From Akanthomyces muscarius (taxonomy: Eukaryota; Ascomycota; Sordariomycetes; Hypocreales; Cordycipitaceae): DNA of 64,000 nt. Where the stretch lies: assembly GCF_028009165.1 (NCBI RefSeq), contig NC_079241.1:2356001-2420000 (forward strand), given 5' to 3'. The notes under the pieces were generated by a model that was not told the origin of the DNA, searched no databases, and saw only the letters and a program-made list of their open reading frames with translations. Position numbers and translations under genes: made by a program. Of the stretch, positions 49,860 to 59,964 are shown piece by piece (the first letter of the stretch is position 1; every line of letters starts with the position of its first letter).

Positions 49860-51117
49860 TTAAGCTGCCCAGACATCCTTGCCGGCCTTCTCGATCCAGT
49901 TGCCCAGCTGGTTTACACTCGAGTCCCAATCAAGTAGGCGTTGGCGCATGCTTCCGATCTGCTTCATATCTAGCACCTTTGGCTGCACCCACGTAATCTG
50001 CGCTACTCCATTCACCTGGTCGATTGTTCCCCGTAATAGCCCCAGACTCAGAGCTTTCATGATCAAGTGCTCAATCTCTTCCGGGCGAACTTTAGTCTCT
50101 TGTGAGATTGTAACGAATGACATGGCTCGATCGTGAGGGGGGCGTCGGAAAACCGCTTCCGTCAGAGCAGCCAAATATATCTTCTGCTTGAGGTGGGTCG
50201 AATTCTCGTTCAGCAGCTTGTTGTCGGCAATGTGGTCAGAAAGTGCGCCGTACGCGGCCAAGTCACCGCGGTTGTAGGCAAAAAGAAGATCACGAAGCCA
50301 AGAGTCATCTTCGCTGTGTGCGAGAACATCCAGAATTGGGTGAAGGAGAAGCTCGCCAAAATTGTAAATGCTGTTGGACACAAGGGCAGCGACGCTTAAG
50401 TAGTATGCTCGTCGGTGGCGTTCGTCTTCGGCCATGGTCGAGAGGTCGATGCATGCGAGGTACAGCAAGGCAGTTCTGTAGTAGTTGGCGAAATCCATCT
50501 TTCTCTGTGAATGTTTAGAATTTTGTGACATTGGAAATTTATGTGCAGAATGACTTGCCTGGTAATAGCTTGCGTTTGCGTCGTAAAAAGCCGCGTGCAC
50601 AATGACTTCTACCGAGTCCAACGAGTCAAGGATACGCTCCGCCGTGTCGAGATCTTTTCTCGCCTCATCAAGCTCACCCAGGCTCAGTTTGACTTGGGCC
50701 ACAGCAACAGACGCAAAGACAAGAGCGTCTTTGGAATCTTCGGTGTCCACCTTCTTCACGACGGACTGCAGAAATTCAAGGCGCTCTCGGTTGTCTCGCA
50801 CATCGTTAGTGAAAAATTGACACAACTACCATTTTTTATATATAGATACCTTTGCATTGCGATGCGGCCTTCAGCGCCAGGTCAACCAGTTTCAGCTTGT
50901 TGATCTCGTCGGCAAACTTGAGAATAAAGACTCTATAAAACGATAGGCGTTGCGGGGCGCTTCCATCATCGCTGAAGAACTGGACAAGAGCATCAGTGAG
51001 CTGGTGCCAAAGCTTTCTCTCCCAATAATTTTCGAAGTCGAGTATCAGCGGTTGAAGCTCCTCCGGCGCGGCGTCCCGCTGTTCGGCGAGGAAGTCGGGA
51101 ATTGTATCAGCATTCAT
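49860..51117 (-). CDS. rpn9: 26S proteasome regulatory subunit Rpn9 (PCI domain)
   Basis: Model: exons 51117-50850, 50794-50559 and 50504-49860, giving 382 aa, the usual Rpn9 length. Intron 1 (55 bp) is GT-AG. Intron 2 (50505-50558, 54 bp) has a GC donor (CAG, then GCAAGT) and a CACAG acceptor. Intron 2 has no in-frame stop, so retaining it would add 18 residues; splicing restores the family wording YYQRKMDFANYY. The C-terminal PCI domain (about 180-345) includes ISQETKVRPEEIEHLIMKAL and ends near GNWIEKAGKDVWAA. By family knowledge Rpn9 is a lid subunit that helps assemble the 26S proteasome. Confidence 0.93.
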
Positions 51118-51570
51118 TGCGACAAGTGCTGCAGTGACTCCGAACTAGCTTGCGAAGCTTGGCGGAAGCTTGGCGCTGAGCAAAGAATGAGTTTGAATTG
51201 CCTCGTGGTGTTGCGTCTTTGTGCTGTTGATTGGTCGTGGAGAAGATCAGGTGTGATTGTCAAAGAGCTTCTGCGACTGTGATCCTGTGGCGGCGTCAGG
51301 TCCACGCGATGCTCTGGTAGCCTGGAGCAAAGCACGGGCCACTTCTAACTTGTACAGCAGCTACCTTCACGCTTCTACTGGTAAGTTCTGGGTAACTAGG
51401 TAGCAACTGTAAGCGTCTGGTCATGTGATAAAGCACGTGACTATCCTTGGCTCCGCTAGCTAGCTCAGGTCATTACATTCAACGAACCCAGGATTGGATC
51501 AGAGGTCAGAAGAGCCTATTGAGATTGATTGAGAGGTCATAGCCATTCTTGCATCGATCTTACCGCAGGA
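51118..51570. other. Short divergent promoter region between rpn9 and the complex I gene
   Basis: The 453 bp between the two start codons contain no gene. CACGTGACT at about 51435 is an E-box-like CACGTG. A TAACTAGGTAGC variant lies at about 51391-51402. Confidence 0.5.
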
Positions 51571-53123
51571 ATGGTTTCATCTCTGATTGCGGCGCGCTCT
51601 GCGCGAAGCATCGTACCCAATGCCGCCCAGAAGCGCTTACTTTCCGACATTGCCATCACCAGGACGGGCAAGCCAATTATTCGCACCGAGGGTGGAAGGT
51701 GAGTCTGCAAAATCGACCGGGCCATTGTCCGAGGAGCTAATCTTGGGTACTCCTTAGGTCCTCTCTTGGAGGTTTGGAGACCTTTCCTGATTCGAAATAG
51801 CGAGAAAACATCTAATGCTCTATAGGTCACACTGCAACTGTTTTTGGCGCAACTGGTCAGCTCGGTCGATACATTGTGAACAGACTCGGTATGGCAAATG
51901 GATAGTGACGGTGGCTAAACGACGGAAGGCTAATGATATCAGCCCGACAAGGATGCACTGTTGTTGTGCCATTCCGTGAGGAAATGACCAAGCGCCACCT
52001 CAAAGTGACTGGAGACCTTGGGCGAGTTGTATTCATCGTAAGAACCTCGCACTCATCCTGCCATTGGGCCACATGGCTAACACGCGGGGCAGGAATACGA
52101 TCTACACAACACAGCTTCCATTGAAGCCAGCGTTCGTCACTCTGATGTTGTTTACAACCTTGTTGGTCGCGACTATCCGACCAAGTGAGCCTTTTCCGTG
52201 CATGCGACTTCGGAACTAGCGCTAATCAGTTCAGGAACTTCTCTCTAGCCGATGTCCATGTCGAAGGAACCGAACGCATTGTCGACGCCGTTGCGAAATA
52301 TGATGTCGATCGTTACATCCATGTGTCCTCGCACAATGCCGACATTGCTTCATCGTCGGAGTTCTTTGCTACGAAGGTACGATAGTAGAGCGCCTACAAC
52401 ACTACCTTTTAGTAACACTATGTAGGGACGCGGTGAAGAAGTTGCCCGAAGCATCTTTCCAGAAACAACCCTCGTTCGCCCTGCTCCAATCTTCGGTTTC
52501 GAGGACAACCTGCTTCTGAAGCTCGCTTCCGTGCTTAACCTCTTCACGGCCAACAACATGCAGGAGAAGTTCTGGCCTGTCCACGTAAGTAAAACTCGGT
52601 TTCAGCCAAGCTATCAACTAACACCTATAGTCAATCGATGTCGGCGCTGGTCTGGAAAAGATGCTGTACGATGACTCTACTGCTGGTCAGACTTTCGAAC
52701 TATACGGCCCGAAGCAGTACAGCATGGCGCAGATTGCGGAAATGGTCGACAAGGAAATTTTCAAGCAACGAAGACACGTCAATATTCCGAAGGCTGTGCT
52801 TAAGCCCGTTGCTGGTGTTCTAAACAAGGTCCTTTGGTGGCACACTATGTCAGCTGATGAGGTGGAGCGAGAGTTCATCGACCAAGTTATTGATCCTGAG
52901 GCCAAGACTTTCCAGGATCTTAGTATCGAGCCCGGTGACGTAGCTAACTTTACCTACCATTACTTGGTAAGTGCTTTGCTGGCTAGTATCTTGATTCTCG
53001 TAACAATTCTAACATCAGATTCAGCAAGGATTTCGCAGCCAGAACTACTATGACCTACCCCCGGCTACGGAGAAGGAGAAGCGTGAAGACAAGAAGTACA
53101 TTCATGTCTTGGACGAATTGTAA
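51571..53123 (+). CDS. nuo-40: Complex I 40-kDa subunit (NDUFA9 homologue)
   Basis: Nine-exon model: 51571-51698, 51758-51771, 51826-51888, 51943-52037, 52093-52184, 52235-52376, 52426-52584, 52631-52966 and 53019-53123, giving 377 aa. Exon 2 is only 14 nt, and the following donor GTTTGG is non-consensus. The N-terminus (MVSSLIAARSARSIV) is a mitochondrial presequence. TATVFGATGQLGRYIVNRL carries the Rossmann G55-A-T-G58-Q-L-G61 NAD(P)-binding motif of an atypical short-chain dehydrogenase. RYIHVSSHNADI, LVRPAPIFGFED and FWPVHSIDVGAGLEKML are typical of this subunit. By family knowledge it is an accessory NADPH-binding subunit of mitochondrial NADH:ubiquinone oxidoreductase. Confidence 0.92.
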
Positions 53124-53606
53124 AATTGCTGAACCGCTGTCTACCCTGTCTGTGTATGTATATAGAGCCTTCTTCTAGATGAAATGCTGGGGGCCAAGTG
53201 GCGTACAGTTAATCGATTGTCTTCTTTCTTCCAATTTATCCGTTCCTTGTTGGGTGCTTTCCTCTGTATTTAAATGGGCTCATTGTTGAATACCAGGTAA
53301 TGACGATGCTGAGCCACAACGGAACTGGTCGAAGAACGTAGTCTGCCCGCTTGAGCCTTTGGTCTAGAGGACTATGAGCATCGTATCGAAAGACACAATT
53401 TCGTAGGAGTAGGAGTTTTTAGTTTCAAGTTTGTGATGGGCATTGCAGTACGATACATGTAACACATCCATTGATAACGCCAGTATGCATCCTGGAGCGC
53501 GCCGCAACTACGATGCTAGAGTAATCCCCGGACAGAGGCTAAGCCAACAATCTCACTACAGCTACAGGCCCACGCAGTATTTCCGTAAGGTATTGCCGTT
53601 GACACC
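53124..53606. other. Intergenic between convergent nuo-40 and ubp8
   Basis: No gene is supported in this 483-bp stretch. It is presumed to be the two 3' UTRs. Confidence 0.5.
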
Positions 53607-55420
53607 CTATGCCAGAGATCGAATAATATAGAAAAGAAGATACGCCTGGGCACCGAGAACATCAGATAGGCTAGCCAATTCGACTTTGTGGTCGTTGAAC
53701 TTAAACCACTGAAATACGAAAGTCAGGATATTGCAAGATCTGTGAATGAAGAGCAAACTAACCTGGTCGCCTACGCGGCAGTACGAAGTATAGTGCCCCG
53801 TTTCGAGCTCTCCAACATGGACAACGACGCTGAGAAGGTCGTATACACATGATCGCTGCAGTTCCATATTCTCTCGGCTGTCGCGGCTACGAACCCGATT
53901 TGTGTATGGAAGCATATTTAGCTGCAGAGGAAAGTCTACTGGCACGTCGACTTTGGAGGCGGCATGATCGTGACGTCCTTGCTTATACTCGAATCGCTAA
54001 TGTATGGCAATTTAGTCATTTGCGGTCAAGCTGTATATTTGAAGAGTAGTTACCTTGAGTTGTATAGAGAGCACGTTTGGGAGGCGCTTAACGCTTGTGT
54101 AGCGTCGCGCTTGCTGCGTCGAGGCACAGTGATGGCATCGATACTCACACTTATCTGATTTGATATATTCCTCGTCAAGACAGGCTGTCAGAGTAAGACT
54201 GTGGCTTTTTTGCCCGGCTTTTTTGCTCCTCCTCTGCGCTAGGCTGTCGAGTCCCACGCTCAGGTCCAAAAATGACTGCACGGTATTGCTGGAGCTGTTG
54301 CAATTTTGGCACGTGGTCGTCGTTTGCATCTTCCCGTAAAAGGTCTGATGAATAATGCAATTGCAGCTATGCTCGCTCCCAATCTCAGGCTTCTTGCCAT
54401 CGCCATTACGTTCATGCAAATCTTCGGCAAGAAACTGGAAGAATTCGTGAGCGTCTTGTTCTTTGGTTGTCACAAGATTTTCAAACGCTTTCTTCTCTGA
54501 TATCCAAAAACCAGACAGGATGTTTGCGGCTGTATAACCATTGGTGTTCTCCAGGGCATAAAAATCTTGGAACATGTCATCCATAGCGCAGCTCAAGCAG
54601 TGAGGCACGTTACATTCGTTGCTTTGATGCCCATCGCTCAGGTAGAAGTTCCGTAGAAGGGGGTTGTGTAGAAAGCTCTGTAGAACAACATTTTGGTAGC
54701 ATGTCGCTCCCGCGTTGTATATGCCTCGAAGACCATCCGCGCGACAAGAAGCGAGAGTCGTATTCGACGAAATGTACCTCGGGTCGTCTTTAATCGTGTC
54801 GGTGAAGAGCTCGTCATGTTTCCTCTTGCGTCCTTCAGGAATGTTAGCTTTGCTTGAACCCAAATATCGCGTGACCTTTACCAGAGAATGAGCCGGTTCC
54901 GATTTTGCGCAAACGTAGTTCTTCGAGAGTAGGGTCCCAGACCAAGTCGTCGCAGATTTGGCAGTACAGCGCTCCATTTCGAGAGTCAACATCTGAAATA
55001 TAAGTCAGGTGAACATTCGCGTATGTTGAGACCAGTATTTACAGAATCTGTGTGATTTTTTGTTTCCATGCCCCAATCTGTCTTCTTCAGAAACTGTAGT
55101 CGGGCATTGGAGACAAAGATAATTGGAAGTCAGTGTAGTAATCGGTCGGCCTTCTTTGTTTGTGGAAGTTTGCGGGACAATCGGGTTCGTATCGAATATT
55201 CCACGAAGTATCATCTTGTAATGCGCTATCGAACTGTTCATCACTTCTTGCCCTTGTGACAGCAGTAGCTGAACGTGTTCTAGGTAAGCAGGGTTAGCTA
55301 TCCATCTGCGGTAGAGAGCCGGCTTCCTATCGTACCGCATCCGAACATAGGTGATCCAGGCGTGGGCGACTTCACACGAGCATTTCGTGGAGATGCAGGA
55401 GTAACTGGTCGGCTAGACAT
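53607..55420 (-). CDS. ubp8: SAGA deubiquitinase Ubp8-like ubiquitin C-terminal hydrolase
   Basis: Six-exon model: 55420-55336, 55279-55043, 54992-54882, 54832-54054, 53996-53763 and 53708-53607, giving 515 aa with introns of 56, 50, 49, 57 and 54 bp. The N-terminal zinc-finger UBP starts at GCEHV (Cys28/His30) and continues with YLCLQC, YCQICDD and a basic RKRKHDEL. The USP fold has its catalytic Cys in GATCYQNVVLQ (about Cys189), the His in LETGHYTSYCRVGD (about His472) and the Asn/Asp in KFNDHKV. The last intron (53709-53762) is 54 bp with no in-frame stop. By family knowledge Ubp8 removes ubiquitin from histone H2B within SAGA. Confidence 0.9.
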
Positions 55421-56303
55421 GGTGTCCAACTTTGATGACCAAACGTCTGTCGCGTAGGGCGTGTCACAAAGTGGCAAGTTGCTTGAGTGTGCAATAGATT
55501 TGCACCGTCGCTGAAGATGGTCTGCTTCGATAACCTGATGTATTTCGATCGTCCAATGGAGTATCGGACAGTGTTCCCGTCGAGCGCGAGCCGGGAAGGT
55601 TACTTCAGGATTGATGAATAGGGATACCTCCACCACAGTGTGGCTCCTGGGGCTAGCACCCAGCACTTGCTACCGGTGCTAGATGCTCGCGTTTCGATTT
55701 AGTGTGAAGTATGATTGCAGAGCGGCCAATTGCTGCAATTTTGTGTGGACTTGAACGTTGTAGTGATTCTTTTGCTTTGCAATCACTGGCAACAGCTGTG
55801 ACAAGCACATTAAAACGCTACGCCATCGAGCCCAATTCAGCATGGTCCTTTATCGATAACAGTCGTTGCGGAAGTGGATAAATTCCGCTACCGCCGAATG
55901 GAACGGGATCCGTACATGCGTTCGATCAACATAGTTTGACAAAAAGACTAAGCGTACGAAATTAATTATATCCTTTGCAATCATTCATTCTAGCAGTTCG
56001 TAATCGAGAGCTTGGTACAAGTCTAACAGCGGGCTACGAGTAATACGTTACACCGTCACGTATTACATACGCAGTTCAGTGGCGTATCAGTGGCGCAGCC
56101 GAGGTTCCTGTTTTGTACGGACCGTGTCTTTATCATCTCCGCATTGACGCCCCAGAATGATGCAATTCTATCTAAAGCTCGCATCTCAACGAAGCAGCTT
56201 TCTTACTCTCTTCACATCAAATTGACCATTACGGTTGCGCGCGGCAACAATATTGAAGGCCTCCTATCAGCTATCATCAAACGCTCCAATTCGAGCGGCG
56301 ACA
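55421..56303. other. Divergent intergenic region between ubp8 and the LACTB2-like gene
   Basis: No gene is supported in this 883 bp. An inverted repeat at 56040-56066 and a nearby direct repeat CAGTGGCG may be regulatory (annotated separately). Confidence 0.5.
56040..56095. promoter_or_regulatory. Inverted repeat GTAATACG...CGTATTAC plus CAGTGGCG direct repeat
   Basis: Arms 56040-56047 and 56059-56066 are perfect 8-bp inverted repeats separated by 11 bases. They are followed by two CAGTGGCG-like units at about 56077-56095. The spacing resembles a binding site for a dimeric regulator in the divergent ubp8/LACTB2-like promoter. Function is inferred only. Confidence 0.35.
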
Positions 56304-57143
56304 ATGAATCTGACTCCACTACCGGACGTGAAGCGGCTGAGTCCGGTGTGTATTCGAATTCTAGGTGGTAACCCTGGCAAATTCACGCTGCAGGGAACGA
56401 ATACATATCTGCTTGGCTCCGGAAAGCGCCGCATATTGATAGACTCCGGAGAGGGAAAGTCAGCGTGGGCTGCGTCGCTGAAGGAGGTTCTTCAGGCGGA
56501 GGGTGCAACTGTTGATACGCTGTTGCTTTCACACTGGCATCATGATCATGTTGGTGGCATAGACGATCTGCGCACGATTGCTCCGCAGGCCGTCGTCTAC
56601 AAATTCGACCCAGAGGATGGACAGGCTGCAGTCAAAAATGGCCAAACTTTTCAGACAGACGGTGTTACGCTAACAGCGCATCACATGCCTGGACACACGG
56701 TGGACCATTTAGTCTTTACTCTGGCAGAAGAGGACGCGATTTTCACCGCAGACAATGTACTTGGCGAAGGTACAGCTGTCTTTGAAGACATGGCGACGTA
56801 TATCAACAGTTTACATAGGATGAAGACCCTGTTCCAAGGTAGAGCATACCCCGGCCATGGTGAGCTTATCAGCGATGGTAGAGCAAAAATTTCCGAGTAC
56901 ATCAGCCATCGCAAGCAAAGGGAAGAGCAGGTGGTTCAGGTTATGAAAACTGGCAGCCGGAAATGTACCGCGATGGAGATAGTAAAGGTTGTCTACAAAG
57001 ACGTACACAAAGATCTACACCCGGCGGCTTGCGCCGGTGTCGTGCAGATATTGAGAAAATTAGAGCAGGAGGGTCGGGCAGCAAGGGTAGAAGGCGGCGG
57101 CGATGGCGACCTGTGGATGTTAACGGGCCAAGCAGCTTTATAA
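56304..57143 (+). CDS. LACTB2-like metallo-beta-lactamase-fold hydrolase
   Basis: A single-exon frame of 279 aa from the ATG at 56304 (MNLTPLPDVKRLSPV), the first ATG of the open frame. RILGGNPGKFTLQGTNTYL is the family's N-terminal signature. The dinuclear metal site is intact: H77-W-H79-H80-D81-H82, then HHMPGHT, FTADN and YPGHGEL. A C-terminal winged-helix-like segment (about 215-279) resembles LACTB2. LACTB2 proteins act as single-strand-specific ribonucleases. Closely related fungal proteins are thioesterases beside polyketide synthases, but no such cluster is present here, so a stand-alone role is more likely. Confidence 0.9.
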   Translation: MNLTPLPDVKRLSPVCIRILGGNPGKFTLQGTNTYLLGSGKRRILIDSGEGKSAWAASLKEVLQAEGATVDTLLLSHWHHDHVGGIDDLRTIAPQAVVYKFDPEDGQAAVKNGQTFQTDGVTLTAHHMPGHTVDHLVFTLAEEDAIFTADNVLGEGTAVFEDMATYINSLHRMKTLFQGRAYPGHGELISDGRAKISEYISHRKQREEQVVQVMKTGSRKCTAMEIVKVVYKDVHKDLHPAACAGVVQILRKLEQEGRAARVEGGGDGDLWMLTGQAAL

Positions 57144-59964
57144 ATCAAATGAACGAAGATTTCACTGCGTCGATCATGCGCATCGCAATGGTATTATTAT
57201 GGGGGAGGTCATTGTAAGGCATAAGTCAACCCATATTGTCATGGTGGCCTTGTTTTGCGATCATCTGACGGTAACACGACTTACAATCAGCAATCAGTAT
57301 CGAGAGGAAGAGAGGCGTGGGCGCCTTAACGAGAGCTCCTTTAGCTAATGCGGAATCCGTTGGTTCTATAGATAATTATGCAGCCGATATGAAGGCACGT
57401 TGAGCGGTGTACTGCAGCCCATTGGCTGGTGTTCATTGTCCGCAATATCGTTCTGGTTTTGAGACATTCCCGGTAATGCCGGCCGGCGCGGGTTAAGCCA
57501 TGGTGTAGTTGTCACACCGCCAAAGAGCAGGTGACTCGATGACGTTCGACAGAATTACGTCCGTGACCCGCCAGTCACTGACAATCACATCCGAGGGCGC
57601 CGAGCCAGAGTAGGATGAGTGGTTGAAGAAAACGGACACACGGCTTTCTCGGCTCCGATGAAGCGCGATACTGGTTAAATAAACTATCTATGATTAGCGA
57701 GCGAGAGATCAGGTCACCCGAGTTCAGTCTGGGCAGAAGCAAGAGCTAGAACGATGGAGATTGGTTGCTCTACAAGGCGGCCAATGCAAGTGCTACCTGG
57801 TCAAGGTCAGGCCACCGTTCTCGGACATGGTGGCAATGCAGGGCTGATTTGTGTGGCGTGTAGGAGTTTTAGCTTGCTCACCAGTACAATATGCCTTTTT
57901 AACCCTCATTACCGTCATTACCCTGGAGACGTCGAGAGCATGAGTGGCTGAGACTTGTTGGGCCAGGTTCTACCACGGTTTACGAGACCGTTATGACAAG
58001 CATACTAAGTGGTTGCGACAGACGCACTGCCTTATTCTTCGTAGCCTTCCAGAAGCCATATCCCTTTTGGGTCAGAGTCTCTTTCAATTTCACCCTGACA
58101 GCTTTCTCATCATCCACGAATAGAGCATCTTGTTAGAGCCAGCCTTCTGATCGATGTAGCACTCCTGGTGGGTTGGCATGACCATTGGCAGGAGATGAAC
58201 AATTTAGCCCGGCGATGTGGGGAGGCGGACCCCGGGAGAGGCGGAAATATTTTGGTCATAATTTATAATGGCGGAGACTCTTGACTGAACTACGATTTCC
58301 TAAACAGCCACGACAGCTCCATCTTCTACAATCAGTCGCCGACTCAGGATCAACATTGATTGGGCGTAAGTAACCATGCACGTCCACTTGATGTGGCAAT
58401 GCGTCATGGGATGAAGCGAGAAAGCAGCCGAGAGGCAGCTTCGCGCCGAATGAGCCAACGTTTTAGTAATAAGTACATTAGCGCAGTAGCCTGACTAGCG
58501 AAGCCTAACAATCAATCGCCTTCAGATTTTCTTTCTCGGTCTGATTATGTATCTTCCTAGGCCATACGGGTGTAGAGCAGAAGTGGCCAGGGGCCGTTGT
58601 CGAGAAGAAAAAAAGTGTCAGGTAGTCAGATAGATACCAGTGGGGTACGGCCAGCACTGCAACTAGGAGCATATCAGCCACCTTCGATGTTTGATTTCCA
58701 AATATACGTGAGCGGAGTAATGCATGTAGCTGGCTGCTGGCTGCTGACTGCTGGCACAAATTTCCCGCTTTATCAGGGTGGGGCAGCAAGAGTCCGGATC
58801 GTCCGGGTCGAAGTTGGTAGTCGGGGTCACGAGGCTCTAACGTGCTGCAGTGCGTGGCAAAGCTCGCGCTCCCTCGCGAAAAGCTGGGCAGGGAGTAAAA
58901 TTACATGCACCTGATGACAACTCGCGCGGCATTTCTTGCACTTACGGTGACGGCAGCGAATACTGGATATGAATAGAAGTCTAGGAGCCTCGCCAGCCAG
59001 TTGGAAGCGGTAAATTTGCCAGGCCAGTGCCGAATCGTGGCTTTCATTTCACTACTCATACTGCTTCTGTGAGCTTCTTGAGCATCAGGAAGAGCATCCC
59101 GATCAGACGGCTGGCCGACTAGTTATAGTTTGCCCGCGGCGAAGCAGCTAAATAGTACTGCCTATTAATAAAGATACTCCGTCGTTGATATCGCCAGTAG
59201 TCCTGTGGCGGCCTAAAGCCCGCCTGTCGGTAGGTAGTGCGTACCGGCACTTGGTAGCAGCCATTGGGACTCACCACGCCACTTTTTTGTCATCCAGCCT
59301 TTCTGGGGGGGTTAAAGTATCTGTCTCACTCGTCTTTTTGTACGTATTACCGCCCCGCTTTGTGCTTCTCGAATTCTAGCTTGGGCTCGGCTCAGGTTGG
59401 CTCGCTCGGGAGCTGTCGCCCTGGACTCGGTGACAACATCGCTTTTCGCGCCTGTGACCAGCCAGCCCAGCTTTTGTGCAAGAAGAATTGCAATGGGTCC
59501 ACACATACTCCGTGCAGTATTTCTTACTTTCACCCAGGTTTCGAGCCATGTTCGGAAGCGCCGGAGCGTACATGCTCAACTGATGAGGACCTCGTTGTTT
59601 ACATAGCAGTGTACATCCAGGTAACTCCACGCCAGCTCCCTTGACAATTCTTGTGGCCCTTCCTCTAATAAATGATGTTGTTCCCGCTCTTGCCTCTGGT
59701 CTATGCTACTTCTCTCCCCATCTACCATCAAAGCTGCTCCCATTCTTTCCTCCATCGCAGTTAGCTGCCATCTCAGCTTCAAGCTCCGTTTTCAAGCACG
59801 TACGGCGCAAATCAACCCGCCGCCTGCTCCTCATATCTGTTGCTATACCAACCTTCGTGGTTGTAGCTTTGGCGCCTATTTTCCTGTTGGACATCGAGTT
59901 CCATACAACAACTTCGTCGCATCGTAGCCTTGTGTAGCTTTGCACCTCGCGACCTGGTTGCCCA
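57144..59964. other. 2.8-kb gene-poor region
   Basis: No intact gene is recognised between the LACTB2-like and Ytp1-like genes, the longest gene-free stretch in the window. It holds a coding-like minus-strand patch at 57980-58185 (annotated separately) and a small CTGGCTGCTG-type repeat at about 58729-58756. The last 250 bases are CT-rich and are probably the Ytp1-like promoter and leader. Confidence 0.55.
57980..58185 (-). pseudogene. Possible frameshifted coding remnant, unidentified
   Basis: On the minus strand, 58185-58090 reads MVMPTHQECYIDQKAGSN and on to LSG before a stop. An overlapping frame (58132-57980) reads FVDDEKAVRVKLKETLTQKG and GYGFWKATKNKAVRL. Both stretches have natural-looking protein composition and adjoin by one frame change, as expected of a broken gene or of two exon pieces. 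I do not recognise the family and chance is possible. Confidence 0.25.

Noticed and set aside
53358..53400. GGTCTAGAGGACTATGA, resembling a tRNA D-arm
   Set aside because: No anticodon arm, T-arm or acceptor stem follows at the right distance.
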